Part shown: one piece after another, positions 43,408 to 54,011 of the stretch | Layout: each line of letters starts with the position of its first letter | How positions within the stretch are numbered: position 1 is the stretch's first letter | NCBI RefSeq assembly: GCF_015555905.1 | Contig: NZ_JADNLK010000014.1 | Location: 24,381 to 88,380, forward strand | Source of the DNA: Clostridium sp. D43t1_170807_H7 | Lineage (GTDB): Bacteria > Bacillota > Clostridia > Clostridiales > Clostridiaceae | DNA: 64,000 nt | Direction: 5' to 3' | Notes under the pieces: generated by a model | What the model was told of the DNA's origin: nothing | What the model saw: the letters and a program-made list of their open reading frames with translations, nothing else | The model's database searches: none | Position numbers and translations under genes: made by a program

Positions 43408-46400
43408 ATGAATAGGGGCAATTTAATTGATATTTTAAAAAATAAAATAGTAGTTCTAGATGGAGCTATGGGAACTAGTATACAAAACTTTAAGTTAACT
43501 GAAGAAGATTATAGAGGTGAGTTACTTAGGGATTTTAATAAAGAGCAAAAAGGTAATAACGATTTATTATCTATAACAAAGCCGGAAGTTATAAAAGAAA
43601 TACATAGAAGTTTTTTAGAAGCTGGCGCAGATATAATTGAAACAAATACATTTAATTCAAATAGTATTTCACAAGAAGATTATGGTTTATCTCATCTAGT
43701 TTATGTTTTAAATTATAAATCAGCAAAACTAGCAAGAGAAATTGCTGATGAATTTACTGCAAAGAATCCTAATAAACCAAGGTTTGTAGCAGGCTCTGTA
43801 GGACCTACTAATAAAACAGCATCTTTATCACCAGATGTAGAAAATCCCGGATATAGAAATATAACTTTTGATGACCTTGTAGAATCTTATAGCGAACAAA
43901 TTTCTGCACTTATGGATGGTGGAATAGATTGCTTATTAATAGAAACTATTTTTGATACATTAAATGCTAGAGCAGCTATAGTTGCAGCAAATAATGTTTA
44001 TAAAACAAAAGGAAAAAGTCTTCCTATAATGATTTCAGGTACTTTAACTGATAAATCTGGAAGAACTTTATCAGGGCAAAAATTAGATGCTTTTGCACAA
44101 TCTGTTAGAAATGAAAATGTTATTTCTATAGGATTAAATTGTTCTTTTGGTGGAGAAGATATAATACCATTTATAAAAGAATTGGCAAATACTCAAGATA
44201 TGTTTATATCAGTTTATCCTAATGCAGGGTTACCTAATATTTTAGGTGAGTATGATGAATTACCTAATATAACTGCTGGATTTATAAGAGAATTAGCAGA
44301 AGAAAAAAAAGTTAATATAGTTGGTGGATGTTGTGGAACAACAGCAAGTCATATAAAAGCAATAGCTGATGCTGTAGAAGGATTACAACCTAGATCAATT
44401 CCTAAAATAAAAAGAGAAAGTATATATTGTGGACTTGAAGTAGTTATAAGTAATAAAGAAAATAACTTTATAAATATAGGGGAAAGAACCAATGTAGCTG
44501 GTTCAGCTAAATTTGCAAGACTTATTAGAGAAAAAAAATATGAAGAAGCGTTATCTATAGCAAAGGATCAAGTAGAAAATGGTGCTCAAATAATAGATGT
44601 TAATTTTGATGATGGCTTACTAGATAGTGCTAAAGAAATGGATTATTTCTTAAAACTGTTAGCATCTGAACCTGATATATCATCAAGACCTATCATGATA
44701 GACTCATCAAGATGGGAAGTTATTGAAGCAGGTCTTAAAAGTATTCAAGGAAAACCAATAGTAAACTCTATTTCTTTGAAAAACGGAGAAGAAGAATTCT
44801 TAAATCATGCTGAAGTTGTTAAAGAATTTGGAGCAGCTGTTGTAGTAATGGCATTTGATGAAGATGGACAGGCAGATACTTTTGAAAGAAAAAAAGAGAT
44901 ATGTGCTAGGGCATATGATTTATTAGTTAATAAATTGAAATTTCCACCACAAGATATAATATTTGATCCAAATATTTTGGCAATTGCTACGGGAATAGAA
45001 GAACATGATAATTATGCTGTTGATTTTATAAATGCAACTAGATGGATAAAAGAAAATCTTCCATATGCCAAAGTTTCAGGAGGAGTTTCTAATTTATCAT
45101 TCTCATTTAGAGGTAATAATACTATAAGAGAAGCTATGCATTCAGTATTTTTATATCATGCAATCGAAGCAGGAATGGATATGGGAATTGTAAATCCAGG
45201 AATGATACAAATTTATGATGATATTCCAAAGGATTTATTAGAGCTAGTTGAGGATGTAGTTTTAAATAGGCGTAAAGATGCTGCAGAAAGATTATTAGAT
45301 AAAGCAGAGGACTATAAGAATGGATCTACTACAACTCAAAGTAATAAAAATGCATGGAGAGAAAATAATTTAGATGAACGATTGAGCTATTCATTGGTTA
45401 AAGGGATAACTGAATATATTGAGGAATATTTAAAAGAAGCTGTTAACAAGTATCCTAAAGCTCTTAATATTATAGAAGGTCCATTAATGAATGGGATGAC
45501 TAAAGTTGGAGAACTATTTGGAGATGGGAAAATGTTCTTACCTCAAGTTGTTAAGTCAGCAAGAGTTATGAAGAAAGCTGTTTCATTTTTACTTCCTTAT
45601 ATAGAAAAGGATAAAGAACAAGGTGAAACATCTAAAGCAGGTAAAATTCTTTTAGCAACAGTTAAGGGTGATGTCCATGACATTGGTAAAAATATTGTTG
45701 GTGTAGTTCTTGCTTGTAATAACTTTGAAATAATAGATTTAGGAGTTATGGTTCCTTGCGAAGATATAATAGAAACGGCTATTAAAGAAAATATAGATAT
45801 AATTGGGCTAAGCGGTCTTATCACACCCTCTTTAGATGAAATGTGTCATATAGCATCTGAAATGGAAAAAAGAAATATGAATATACCAATAATAATTGGA
45901 GGAGCTACAACATCAAAACCACATACTGCATTAAAAATAGCTCCTAATTATAGTGGCACAATTGTATATGGATATGATGCTTCAAAAACAGTTGAAATAT
46001 GCAAGAAGCTTTTAGGAGAGAATAAACATGAATATATTAAGTCTATTAAAGAAGAGTATGAAGAAATAAGAAATAATTATAATAAATATGAAAAGAAAAT
46101 GATATCACTAGAAGAAGCTAGGGAAAAGAGACTTAAAATAGATTGGAATAATAGAATTATTTCTAAACCTAATTTTATAGGAATAAAGGAAGTTAGTGAT
46201 TATAAAGTATCTGATTTAAGACCTTATATTGATTGGACATTCTTCTTTGTAGCATGGGATATGAAAAAGTTATATCCAGATATTTTAGAAGATTCAAACT
46301 ATGGAGAAGAAGCTAAAAAGATATTTGATGATGCTAATAAAATGTTAGATTTTATAGAAAAAAATAATATTGTAAACATTAAAGGTGTCTTTGGAATTTT

Positions 46401-47067
46401 TAAAGCTAATTCAAACGGAGATAATATTGAAATTTATAATGAAGATAATAGTTTAGCTACAACATTTAATTTATTTAGAGAGCAAAGAGAAAAAAGCAAA
46501 GATGAGTATTTATGTCTTTCAGACTTTATTGCACCTAAAGAGTTACAAAAAGAAGATTATCTGGGTGGATTTATTGTAACAGCCGGTCTTGGAGCAAATG
46601 AATATGCTAAGAAGTTAGAATCAGAAGGTGATTCTTACAGTTCAATTATGTTAAAACTTGTGTGTGATAGGCTAGCTGAAGCTTTTGCTGAAAAGTTACA
46701 TGAAGATATAAGGAAAGATTACTGGGGATATGCACCAAATGAAAATTTAAGTATGAAAGAGATATTTAAGGGTAGCTATAGAGGAATAAGACCAGCATTT
46801 GGATATCCATCACTTATTGACCAAAGTCAAATGAAAAGATTATTTGATATTTTAGATGGTGAAAATGTGACTGGAGTAAAACTTACTGAAAGTTATATGA
46901 TGGATCCAGTATCTTCAGTATGTGGGTTATATTTTGCTTCAGAAGACTCAAGATATTTTAACTCTAATTTAATAGATAAAGATCAAGCTGAAGATTATGC
47001 AAGAAGATGTGGTTGGACTAAAGAAGAATTAGAAAATGCTTTACCTAATATACTATCATATAAATAA
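43408..47067 (+). CDS. metH: Cobalamin-dependent methionine synthase
   Basis: 1219 residues, close to the usual full length. Domains in order: homocysteine S-methyltransferase (about 1-325; [12 protein letters not shown], zinc Cys in LNCSFGG and GGCCG), pterin-binding (about 345-610; [14 protein letters not shown]), and the B12 cap and B12-binding domain (about 650-890; the [20 protein letters not shown]is loop near 754). The SAM-dependent reactivation domain is last (about 900-1219; [16 protein letters not shown]). It moves a methyl group from methyltetrahydrofolate to homocysteine. The preceding gap is only 89 bases, with no room for a riboswitch. Complete. Confidence 0.96.
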   Translation: MNRGNLIDILKNKIVVLDGAMGTSIQNFKLTEEDYRGELLRDFNKEQKGNNDLLSITKPEVIKEIHRSFLEAGADIIETNTFNSNSISQEDYGLSHLVYVLNYKSAKLAREIADEFTAKNPNKPRFVAGSVGPTNKTASLSPDVENPGYRNITFDDLVESYSEQISALMDGGIDCLLIETIFDTLNARAAIVAANNVYKTKGKSLPIMISGTLTDKSGRTLSGQKLDAFAQSVRNENVISIGLNCSFGGEDIIPFIKELANTQDMFISVYPNAGLPNILGEYDELPNITAGFIRELAEEKKVNIVGGCCGTTASHIKAIADAVEGLQPRSIPKIKRESIYCGLEVVISNKENNFINIGERTNVAGSAKFARLIREKKYEEALSIAKDQVENGAQIIDVNFDDGLLDSAKEMDYFLKLLASEPDISSRPIMIDSSRWEVIEAGLKSIQGKPIVNSISLKNGEEEFLNHAEVVKEFGAAVVVMAFDEDGQADTFERKKEICARAYDLLVNKLKFPPQDIIFDPNILAIATGIEEHDNYAVDFINATRWIKENLPYAKVSGGVSNLSFSFRGNNTIREAMHSVFLYHAIEAGMDMGIVNPGMIQIYDDIPKDLLELVEDVVLNRRKDAAERLLDKAEDYKNGSTTTQSNKNAWRENNLDERLSYSLVKGITEYIEEYLKEAVNKYPKALNIIEGPLMNGMTKVGELFGDGKMFLPQVVKSARVMKKAVSFLLPYIEKDKEQGETSKAGKILLATVKGDVHDIGKNIVGVVLACNNFEIIDLGVMVPCEDIIETAIKENIDIIGLSGLITPSLDEMCHIASEMEKRNMNIPIIIGGATTSKPHTALKIAPNYSGTIVYGYDASKTVEICKKLLGENKHEYIKSIKEEYEEIRNNYNKYEKKMISLEEAREKRLKIDWNNRIISKPNFIGIKEVSDYKVSDLRPYIDWTFFFVAWDMKKLYPDILEDSNYGEEAKKIFDDANKMLDFIEKNNIVNIKGVFGIFKANSNGDNIEIYNEDNSLATTFNLFREQREKSKDEYLCLSDFIAPKELQKEDYLGGFIVTAGLGANEYAKKLESEGDSYSSIMLKLVCDRLAEAFAEKLHEDIRKDYWGYAPNENLSMKEIFKGSYRGIRPAFGYPSLIDQSQMKRLFDILDGENVTGVKLTESYMMDPVSSVCGLYFASEDSRYFNSNLIDKDQAEDYARRCGWTKEELENALPNILSYK

Positions 47068-47105
47068 AATATATAGTTTAGGTAGATATATGGAAGGATA
47101 AACAA

Positions 47106-47765
47106 ATGAATAAAAAATTAATTATAGAAAAAACAAAAGAATTTGTTAAGGAAAAGCTTTATGGTGAGGGGAGTGGACATGATTGGTTTCATATTGAAAG
47201 AGTATATAATTTATCTAGATATTTAGCAGAAAAAGAAAATGCAGATAGTTTTATTGTTGAAATGGCCGCTTTATTACATGATATAGATGATTGGAAGTTT
47301 TCAAGTAGTAATGATACTAATACTACTAATACAGAGGTATTTTTAAGAAAGATTCAAGTTAATGAGGAAGAATTAATTAAAATAATAAAAATTATTAATA
47401 CTATTTCTTTTAAAGGAGGAGTAGTAGACTCAAGTCAAGAAACAATAGAAGGAAAAGTAGTTCAAGATGCAGATAGATTAGATGCTATTGGTGCCATAGG
47501 AATAGCTAGAACATTTGCTTATGGTGGAAATAAAAATAGAGTTATTTATGATCCTAATATTAAACCAATTAATTTTACCTCACTAGAAGAAGTAAAAAGT
47601 GAAAATAATCATACAATAAATCACTTTTATGAAAAATTATTAAAATTAAAAGATTTAATGAATACAAAATCAGCAAAAGAAATTGCTGAGAAAAGGCATA
47701 AATATATGGAAGAGTTTTTAAATGAATTTTATTCTGAATGGAATTTTAATTCAGATAATGCTTAA
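47106..47765 (+). CDS. HD-domain phosphohydrolase
   Basis: 219 residues, 38 bases after metH and behind ATGGAAGGATAAACAA, so probably co-transcribed. HDWFHIERVYNLSRYLAEKE carries the first His, ALLHDIDDW the HD pair, and QDADRLDAIGAIGIARTFAY the distal Asp. This is the YedJ-like uncharacterised HD hydrolase family. Substrate unknown. Complete, followed by a terminator. Confidence 0.85.
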   Translation: MNKKLIIEKTKEFVKEKLYGEGSGHDWFHIERVYNLSRYLAEKENADSFIVEMAALLHDIDDWKFSSSNDTNTTNTEVFLRKIQVNEEELIKIIKIINTISFKGGVVDSSQETIEGKVVQDADRLDAIGAIGIARTFAYGGNKNRVIYDPNIKPINFTSLEEVKSENNHTINHFYEKLLKLKDLMNTKSAKEIAEKRHKYMEEFLNEFYSEWNFNSDNA

Positions 47766-47769
47766 TATA

Positions 47770-47803
47770 AAAACAGAGTTGAAGATTTCAACTCTGTTTT
47801 TAT
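47770..47803 (+). terminator. Intrinsic terminator
   Basis: AAAACAGAGTTGAA pairs exactly with TTCAACTCTGTTTT around GAT, ending metH-HD transcription. Confidence 0.88.
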
Positions 47804-47979
47804 ATTATATAATTAATTAAAATACAAGTAATTCCAGCAAATATTAATGAAACTGTATTAAGGCTCATTCTTATAGTACTTTTTAAATTAGATTTATTAT
47901 AATTCTCCATCTTTAAAACTTCTAAATTAGCATTAGTAGCATACTGGGTATTGTTTTGACCTAATGACTGTAATAACAA
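47800..47979 (-). pseudogene. C-terminal remnant of a membrane protein
   Basis: On the minus strand a 59-codon open stretch reads QSLGQNNTQYATNANLEVLK, then MENYNKSNLKSTIRMSLNTV and a hydrophobic tail SLIFAGITCILINYII. There is no ribosome binding site or plausible start. It looks like a basic membrane-proximal helix plus one transmembrane segment from the end of a lost protein. It is convergent with the HD gene and shares its terminator region. Confidence 0.35.
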
Positions 47980-48059
47980 TTATATTATATTTCCAAGAAT
48001 GTATTTAATTGACAAATATTTCAAATAGGTATATGATTTAAATATGAATTTATTTACAA

Positions 48060-48188
48060 AAATAATATAATATTAAAAAGCGTGTTAATAGAATCTGATA
48101 GAAAAGTTAATTCTGATCTAAAAGAGAGTGATTAATAAATTAAGTTAAAGTATATATAAATGCCTCTTTTCGTTTATATATATTATTT
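48060..48188 (+). other. Leader region before the hyd maturation operon
   Basis: No coding frame is visible. A -10-like TATAAT-type run occurs near 48066, and ATATATAAATG...CGTTTATATAT near 48150-48182 can form an AT-rich hairpin just before the strong hairpin at 48189. The arrangement could be an attenuator-type leader or the end of a short RNA. Confidence 0.35.
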
Positions 48189-48227
48189 AGCTAGCTTTCT
48201 TTTTGATTAAGAAAGCTAGCTTTTTTT
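48189..48227 (+). terminator. Strong hairpin terminator upstream of the hyd operon
   Basis: AGCTAGCTTTCTT pairs exactly with AAGAAAGCTAGCT, followed by seven Ts. It is only 15 bases before the ribosome binding site of the TM1266-like gene, so read-through here could control the operon. Confidence 0.85.
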
Positions 48228-48254
48228 ATAGTGAAAATTTGGAGGATGAGAATT

Positions 48255-48503
48255 ATGAGAAAAATAGCTGTTATAAGTGCAATATTAGAAGAACCTAAAG
48301 AATGCCAAGAAAAATTTAATGGTGTAGTTTCAAGCTTTAGGGGAAGTATAAAAGGGAGAATGGGAATACCTTTTGAAGAAGGAATTTCAGTTATAAGTAT
48401 TACTGTAATTGGTACATTAGAAGAAATAAATAGTTTAACAGGTAAGCTTGGTAATATTGATGGTGTAGTTGTAAAAACAGCTATTGCTAAAAGGGAGATT
48501 TAA
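48255..48503 (+). CDS. TM1266-family putative hydrogenase-system regulator
   Basis: The start is ATG 48255, after TTTGGAGGATGAGAATT. 82 residues: MRKIAVISAILEEPKECQEK, then GSIKGRMGIPFEEGISVISI and TGKLGNIDGVVVKTAI. This is the ACT/NikR-C-like small domain annotated as iron-only hydrogenase system regulator, regularly next to hydE/F/G. It is the first gene of the operon, eight bases before hydE. It lacks a DNA-binding domain, so it may sense a ligand rather than bind DNA itself. Confidence 0.85.
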   Translation: MRKIAVISAILEEPKECQEKFNGVVSSFRGSIKGRMGIPFEEGISVISITVIGTLEEINSLTGKLGNIDGVVVKTAIAKREI

Positions 48504-48511
48504 ATAAAAAT

Positions 48512-49642
48512 ATGCAAGTAAGGAACATTATAGACAAGCTATATAATACAACTAATGCATCAAGAGAAGAACTTTTATTTCTTTTAGATAATTTATCTCA
48601 AGAAAATAAAGCGTATTTAATAGAACAGTCTCATAAAGTTGCTCTAAAAAATTATGGTAAAAATGTTTATATAAGAGGTCTTATTGAATTTACAAATTAT
48701 TGCATAAGAGATTGTAAATATTGTGGAATAAGAAAATCTAATGGTAAAGCTGATAGATATAGGCTTACTATAGAAGAGATTTTAGAATGTGCAGATATAG
48801 GCGATAGACTAGGATATAAGACATACGTATTACAAGGTGGAGAAGATCCATACTTTACTGATGAAAAGATGGTTGAAATCATAAAGAGGATAAAAGAAAA
48901 ATATCCTAATAATGCAATAACTTTATCTTTAGGTGAGCGTTCATATAAATCATATGAGAAGATGTTTAATGCAGGTGCTGATAGGTATTTGTTAAGACAT
49001 GAAACTGCTACTAAGGAATTGTATGATTCATTACATTCAAATGGAAGTTTTGAAAATAGAAGACAGTGTCTTAGAAACTTAAAAGAAATAGGATACCAAA
49101 TAGGGGCAGGATTTATGGTAGGCCTACCTAATCAAAATAATAGTAACTTAATTGATGATTTAATATTCTTAAAAGAGTTAAATCCACATATGTGTGGAAT
49201 TGGTCCATTTATTCCACATAAAGATACGCCACTTGCTAATGAACAAGCTGGAACTCTAGAAAAAACTACAACTATGTTAGCTTTAATTCGACTAATGTTA
49301 CCTAAAATTTTATTACCGGCAACTACAGCTCTTGGAAGTATTGATCCACTGGGGCGTGAAAAAGGTCTTAAAGCTGGTGGTAATGTTGTAATGCCAAACC
49401 TTTCTCCAACTAGTGTTAGAGAAAAATACTCATTATATGATGGAAAAATATGTACTGGAGATGAAGCTGCAGAATGTAGATCATGTATTGAAAGAAGAAT
49501 TAATGCTGCAGGATTTAACTTAGAGATTACACGTGGAGATAGCTTAGTATTAAGTGATAAGGAAAGAGAAAAGAGTAATAAAAAATTAGTTGATAACAAA
49601 AATAATGGAATTAAGTTAGATAATATTCTTTTTATAAATTAA
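48512..49642 (+). CDS. hydE: [FeFe]-hydrogenase maturase HydE (radical SAM)
   Basis: 376 residues. The radical SAM motif CIRDCKYC lies at Cys64, Cys68 and Cys71 in FTNYCIRDCKYCGI, with YVLQGGEDPYFTD and GLPNQ as conserved neighbours. HydE acts on the sulfur-containing ligand chemistry of the H-cluster diiron site. The start is ATG 48512, overlapping closely with the end of the TM1266-like gene (GGGAG at 48495). Complete. Confidence 0.94.
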   Translation: MQVRNIIDKLYNTTNASREELLFLLDNLSQENKAYLIEQSHKVALKNYGKNVYIRGLIEFTNYCIRDCKYCGIRKSNGKADRYRLTIEEILECADIGDRLGYKTYVLQGGEDPYFTDEKMVEIIKRIKEKYPNNAITLSLGERSYKSYEKMFNAGADRYLLRHETATKELYDSLHSNGSFENRRQCLRNLKEIGYQIGAGFMVGLPNQNNSNLIDDLIFLKELNPHMCGIGPFIPHKDTPLANEQAGTLEKTTTMLALIRLMLPKILLPATTALGSIDPLGREKGLKAGGNVVMPNLSPTSVREKYSLYDGKICTGDEAAECRSCIERRINAAGFNLEITRGDSLVLSDKEREKSNKKLVDNKNNGIKLDNILFIN

Positions 49643-49663
49643 TAAGGAAGTGGAGAGAATTTA

Positions 49664-51040
49664 ATGTATATTAATCATGAAGAGGTATATGAATTATTAG
49701 AAGAAGGAAAGAAGGCAACTAGAGAGGATATAATAAATATTTTAGAAAAAGCAAGAGAAAAGAAGGGAATTTCTCATAAAGATATTGCAGCATTACTTCA
49801 ATTAGAAGATAAAGAATTAGAAGAAGAAATGTTTAAAGTTGCTGGAGAAATAAAAAAATCTATTTATGGGAAAAGAGTAGTTTTATTTGCACCATTATAT
49901 ATAAGTGATTATTGTGTTAACAATTGTGTTTATTGTGGTTATAAAAAATGTAATAGCTTCAATAGAAGAAAGTTAACTCAAGATGAAATAAAAGAAGAAG
50001 TTAAGATATTAGAAAAGATGGGCCATAAGAGGCTAGCATTAGAACTTGGTGAAGATCCAGTAAATGCTCCAATAGAATATGTTTTAGAAAGTTTAGACAC
50101 GATTTATAAAACTCAAAACGAAAATGGAAATATAAGAAGGGTTAATGTAAATATTGCAGCAACTACAGTTGAAAATTATAAAAAACTTAAAGAGGCAAAT
50201 ATAGGGACCTATATTTTATTTCAAGAAACATATCATAAACCAACTTATGATGTAATGCATCCTAATTCATTAAAATCTAGCTATGAATATCATTTAAATG
50301 CTTTTGATAGAGCAATGGAAGCTGGAATTGAAGATGTTGGTGGAGGAGTATTATTTGGCCTATCAGACCCAAAATTTGAAGTTTTATCATTAATGATGCA
50401 CAATGAACATCTTGAAAAAGAATTCGGAGTGGGTTTCCATACTATATCAGTTCCAAGACTTAGAGAAGCTGAAGGAGTTACTTTAGGAAATTTCCCTAAT
50501 CTTTTAAGTGATGAAATGTTTAAAAAGGTAGTTGCTATAATTAGAATTGCAGTTCCTTTTACAGGAATAATTATGTCTACAAGAGAAGATGAAGAAATGA
50601 GAAGAGAAGCACTGAAATTTGGAGTAACTCAAGTAAGCTCTGGTTCTTCAACAGGTGTAGGCGGATATAAACAAAGAGAAGAAGGAAAAACCGTAGAACA
50701 GTTTAAAACATCAGATGAAAGAACGCCAATAGAAGTTTTAAACTGGTTATTGGATGAGGGATATATACCTAGCTATTGTACAGCATGTTACAGAAAAGGA
50801 AGAACAGGAGAGACCTTTATGGGCCTTGCAAAAACTGGAGAAATTCAAAAAATGTGTGAGCCAAATGCATTGATGACTTTAATGGAATATGCGTTGGATT
50901 ATGGTGATGAAAGTACATGTAAAAAGGCAGAGAAATTAGTAATGAAAGAAGCTGAAAAAATAAATAATGAAGCTATAAGAAAATTCATTAATGATGGAAT
51001 AATTAAATTAAAAGAAGGTCAAAGGGATATTTATATTTAG
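49664..51040 (+). CDS. hydG: [FeFe]-hydrogenase maturase HydG (radical SAM tyrosine lyase)
   Basis: 458 residues after GGAAGTGGAGAGAATTTA, 21 bases after hydE. The radical SAM motif is CVNNCVYC at Cys84, Cys88 and Cys91. The C-terminal auxiliary cluster is held by YIPSYCTACYRKGRTGETFM. HydG splits tyrosine to give the CO and cyanide ligands of the H-cluster. Complete. Confidence 0.95.
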   Translation: MYINHEEVYELLEEGKKATREDIINILEKAREKKGISHKDIAALLQLEDKELEEEMFKVAGEIKKSIYGKRVVLFAPLYISDYCVNNCVYCGYKKCNSFNRRKLTQDEIKEEVKILEKMGHKRLALELGEDPVNAPIEYVLESLDTIYKTQNENGNIRRVNVNIAATTVENYKKLKEANIGTYILFQETYHKPTYDVMHPNSLKSSYEYHLNAFDRAMEAGIEDVGGGVLFGLSDPKFEVLSLMMHNEHLEKEFGVGFHTISVPRLREAEGVTLGNFPNLLSDEMFKKVVAIIRIAVPFTGIIMSTREDEEMRREALKFGVTQVSSGSSTGVGGYKQREEGKTVEQFKTSDERTPIEVLNWLLDEGYIPSYCTACYRKGRTGETFMGLAKTGEIQKMCEPNALMTLMEYALDYGDESTCKKAEKLVMKEAEKINNEAIRKFINDGIIKLKEGQRDIYI

Positions 51041-51049
51041 GAGGTCTAA

Positions 51050-52243
51050 ATGAATAGTACACCAAATGCTAATAGAAAGCATATAGCAATATTCGGAAAA
51101 ACAAATGTAGGAAAATCATCATTAGTTAATAGTATTTGTGGTCAAGAAATTGCAATTGTATCAGAAGTTGCAGGAACTACAACAGATCCAGTTTTAAAGG
51201 CCATGGAGCTTATACCACTAGGTCCAGTTTTATTTATAGATACAGCAGGGCTTGATGATAAAAGTGAAGTAGGTAAACTTAGAATAAAAAGAACAATGGA
51301 TATGATGAAGAGGACAGATTTTGCCTTATATGTAATGGATGTAAATAACATAGATTCTAATGATTATGAAGAAATAAAATTAGAATTTAAAAAATATAAT
51401 ATACCTTATTTATTAGTTATAAACAAAATAGAAGATATAGAAAAAGATAAGTTAGACCAAATAAAAGAAAAATATACAGAAGCAATTTTTGTTTCTACTT
51501 ACACAAAAGAAGGTATAGATAAGTTAAAAAATGAACTTATTAGTAAGTTACAAAATTCTGAAAATGAAATTCCTATAATAGGCGATTTAGTTCCTTATGG
51601 AGGAAAAGTTATATTAGTAGTACCCATAGATTCAGAGGCGCCAAAAGGCAGAATAATACTTCCACAAGTACAATGTATAAGAGATTGTTTAGATAATGGA
51701 ATTAAGACATATGTAGTTAGAGACACAGAACTTGCTTCTGCTTTAGGAGATATAAAAGATGTAGATTTGGTAGTTACAGACTCTCAAGCTTTTAAAAAGG
51801 TAAGTGAAATAGTACCTGCAAATATTAAATTAACAGGATTTTCAATTCTTTTTGCTAATCATAAAGGTGATTTAAAGTCTTTTGTTAATGGAGCAAGAAA
51901 GATTGATTCATTAAATAAAGATTCTAAAGTATTAATATCAGAAAGCTGTACCCATAATATTTCTCATGAAGATATAGGAAGAATAAAAATACCTAAACTT
52001 TTGAATAAATATGTAGGTGCAGAGCTTAACTATGATTTTAGAGTTGGGCATGATTTTCCAGAAAATATTAAAGATTATGATTTAATTATTCATTGTGGTG
52101 GATGTATGATAAATAGAAAAACAATATTAAATAGAATTGATTTTTGTAGAGATGAAGAAGTTCCTATTACTAATTATGGTATAGTATTAGCCTTTTTAAC
52201 TGGAATATTAGATAGAAGTTTAGAAATCTTTAAAAATAATTAG
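51050..52243 (+). CDS. hydF: [FeFe]-hydrogenase maturation GTPase HydF
   Basis: 397 residues after TTTAGGAGGTCTAA, nine bases after hydG. The GTPase domain has GKTNVGKSS (P loop, Lys22), AGTTTDP, DTAGL and VINKIEDI. A middle dimerisation domain follows, then the C-terminal cluster site CTH (Cys300, His302) with HCGGC (348-352), matching CxHx44-53HCxxC. HydF is the scaffold that assembles the diiron subcluster and delivers it to the hydrogenase. No hydrogenase gene is in the window. Confidence 0.95.
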   Translation: MNSTPNANRKHIAIFGKTNVGKSSLVNSICGQEIAIVSEVAGTTTDPVLKAMELIPLGPVLFIDTAGLDDKSEVGKLRIKRTMDMMKRTDFALYVMDVNNIDSNDYEEIKLEFKKYNIPYLLVINKIEDIEKDKLDQIKEKYTEAIFVSTYTKEGIDKLKNELISKLQNSENEIPIIGDLVPYGGKVILVVPIDSEAPKGRIILPQVQCIRDCLDNGIKTYVVRDTELASALGDIKDVDLVVTDSQAFKKVSEIVPANIKLTGFSILFANHKGDLKSFVNGARKIDSLNKDSKVLISESCTHNISHEDIGRIKIPKLLNKYVGAELNYDFRVGHDFPENIKDYDLIIHCGGCMINRKTILNRIDFCRDEEVPITNYGIVLAFLTGILDRSLEIFKNN

Positions 52244-52273
52244 TTACTTTATTACAAATATCTTTATTAAAAT

Positions 52274-52323
52274 AAATAATAAGGTTGTCCAATTGAATTG
52301 TGGCAATCTTATTATTTGTTTTA
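52274..52323. terminator. Bidirectional terminator
   Basis: AAATAATAAGGTTG pairs with CAATCTTATTATTT with one G-U pair. T runs lie on both sides. It separates hydF and the minus-strand gene. Confidence 0.75.
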
Positions 52324-52360
52324 TAACAATTATTAGATGAAGTATACTGAGTTTATTTAA

Positions 52361-52903
52361 CTATATTTTAAAGTTACATTGATTTAAAAATATATCTGAA
52401 CATTCATTAATAAAATTAATATAATCATCTTCATGGAGAATTATTGGGCATGTTGTACTAAAATTTTTATTTAAGCATTTATACTTAAAATCATTAAAAA
52501 TATTTATTGATTTATTTAGCTTTATAGGGAGAAAATCGGTAAATGATGTTTCTATTATAGTTATTTTAGATATAAAGTTAACTATTGATTTTATATCATA
52601 ATTTTTCATATTTTCATTTATTATTACATTAGACCTAAAATTTCTAAGATTATATTTAGAAAGAAAAAAATTTTCAACATTTTCGTCAAAATAGTTATCA
52701 AGCCAAAGATGAATATAATAACCCATAGCAAATGATTCCTCTGAATAGTTTAAACTCTTATTAGATAAATTTAATTTAAATTTTGTTAAATCACATTTAT
52801 CGCTTGGATTCTCTTTAAAGTGAGAGAAACATTCCTTGGGAATATCATTAAAAATAACATAATAGTTAGGAGCAATATTACCTAATATTAAAAATATAAC
52901 CAT
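52361..52903 (-). pseudogene. Zinc-dependent phospholipase-C-like family protein, 5' truncated
   Basis: About 180 codons. ILGNIAPNYYVIFNDIPKEC, SHFKENPSDKCD and FAMGYYIHLWLDNYF are typical of the clostridial/bacillar zinc-dependent phospholipase C-like family, where GNIAPD and GYYxHLxxD carry metal ligands. Relatives begin about 25 residues earlier with an M-x-x-R-I-x-H helix that gives the first ligand; here the frame begins at the LGNIAP strand with no clear ribosome binding site. The missing 5' end coincides with the missing 5' end of the divergent gene at 52925. The C-terminal region is diverged, so the family call is moderate. Confidence 0.5.
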
Positions 52904-52924
52904 TTTGATGATAGAGTAATTTAT

Positions 52925-53203
52925 ATGGATGTTAATATGTCACAGAATGGAAAGGAAGTCCATGATAAACTTATAGAAATGATGAGTGAAATACCTTATA
53001 TTAAATTTAATAAAAAAGATGGTAAAGATAAGATTTTTCATGTAACATTGAGTTCAAAAAGAATTCAAAATATATATGAAAAGCTATGGGATTATATAAT
53101 AAAATTTCCTTGTAACTATAATTGTGAATTTGATAATATTTGCATTTATAAATGGGAAGATAATACTTGGGTATTGCATAAAGAATTTTTATTTAAGAAA
53201 TAA
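52925..53203 (+). pseudogene. 2H phosphoesterase (2'-5' RNA ligase family), C-terminal half
   Basis: 92 codons with HVTLSSKRI, the second H-x-T/S-x motif of 2H phosphoesterases, and the usual last strands (CEFDNICIYKWEDNTWVLHK). The first motif and the N-terminal lobe are absent, and there is no ribosome binding site before the ATG at 52925. This is half of a bilobal enzyme of about 175-190 residues. Intact relatives act on cyclic phosphodiesters of RNA or nucleotides. Confidence 0.6.
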
Positions 53204-53317
53204 TTTAGAAATATAAAACATCGTAAAGCTTTCTTTATTGATGTTTTTTAATTATATAAACATATAATTAATATTGTGTACATAGATTATTATAGAATAA
53301 TTACATATGGAGGAAAT

Positions 53318-53557
53318 ATGAAAAGAGTATTAATTATTAAACCATTATTATATGGTATTTTTATTTTACTTGCATATTATATTACATTTAAAACAGAATT
53401 ATTTTTTACTAATGAAGAAGTAACAACATTTATTAGTTATATGGAACAAAGAAATAATTTTTTAGGTGCAACTAATTTCATGATATGGCTAGTAATAATT
53501 TCTGCATTAGTAGTAACAGCTTTAAATAAGATAGATAAAGTTAAAAAGCAATCATAA
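53318..53557 (+). CDS. Small membrane protein, two TM segments
   Basis: The start is ATG 53318, after TATGGAGGAAAT. 79 residues: MKRVLIIKPLLYGIFILLAY (helix 1), a loop with FFTNEEVTTFISYMEQRNN, helix 2 MIWLVIISALVVTALNK and a Lys-rich tail. No known family. Intact and single, with a terminator 50 bases downstream. Confidence 0.55.
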   Translation: MKRVLIIKPLLYGIFILLAYYITFKTELFFTNEEVTTFISYMEQRNNFLGATNFMIWLVIISALVVTALNKIDKVKKQS

Positions 53558-53605
53558 ATTATATTTATAGAAATATAAATGAGATAAAATATAAAAAGAT
53601 ATTAT

Positions 53606-53650
53606 AGATAATCACTAAGAATATGTGTTGTGTGATTATCTATTTTTTTA
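53606..53650 (+). terminator. Intrinsic terminator
   Basis: AGATAATCAC pairs exactly with GTGATTATCT and is followed by seven Ts. Confidence 0.82.
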
Positions 53651-54011
53651 TAAAAAAGCTTGTAAACCTTTAACATTTTAATCACTTTAACAACAAAAAT
53701 TTACTAAAATACTAATAAAATATAAAAAAATAATAAAATATTTTAATAAAACTCTTTCTTTTTTGTAGATTTAATATTATAATATAAGAAATAATAACCT
53801 TATATGGTTATTATAGTAAACACAACTTACAATAGGATTAGTGATTATATTAAGGTACTCGATAAATTATTAAGTACAATTGGGGAAAAAGTAACTATAT
53901 TATTTATATTAACTATAATTTAAAGTTTTAATAAGAATAGTTCATAAAATTTTAAGAAATCATTAAATCAAATTGTAATAAGTATTTTTATTTTAAAAGG
54001 GGGCAATTTCA
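53651..54011 (+). promoter_or_regulatory. Long AT-rich 5' region of the oppA-like gene
   Basis: 360 bases without a gene before the binding-protein gene. Several TATAAT-like sites are possible (for example near 53777), but the base composition makes them unreliable. No known riboswitch core or strong hairpin is seen. A long leader is plausible for a highly expressed transporter lipoprotein; I cannot support more. Confidence 0.3.
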
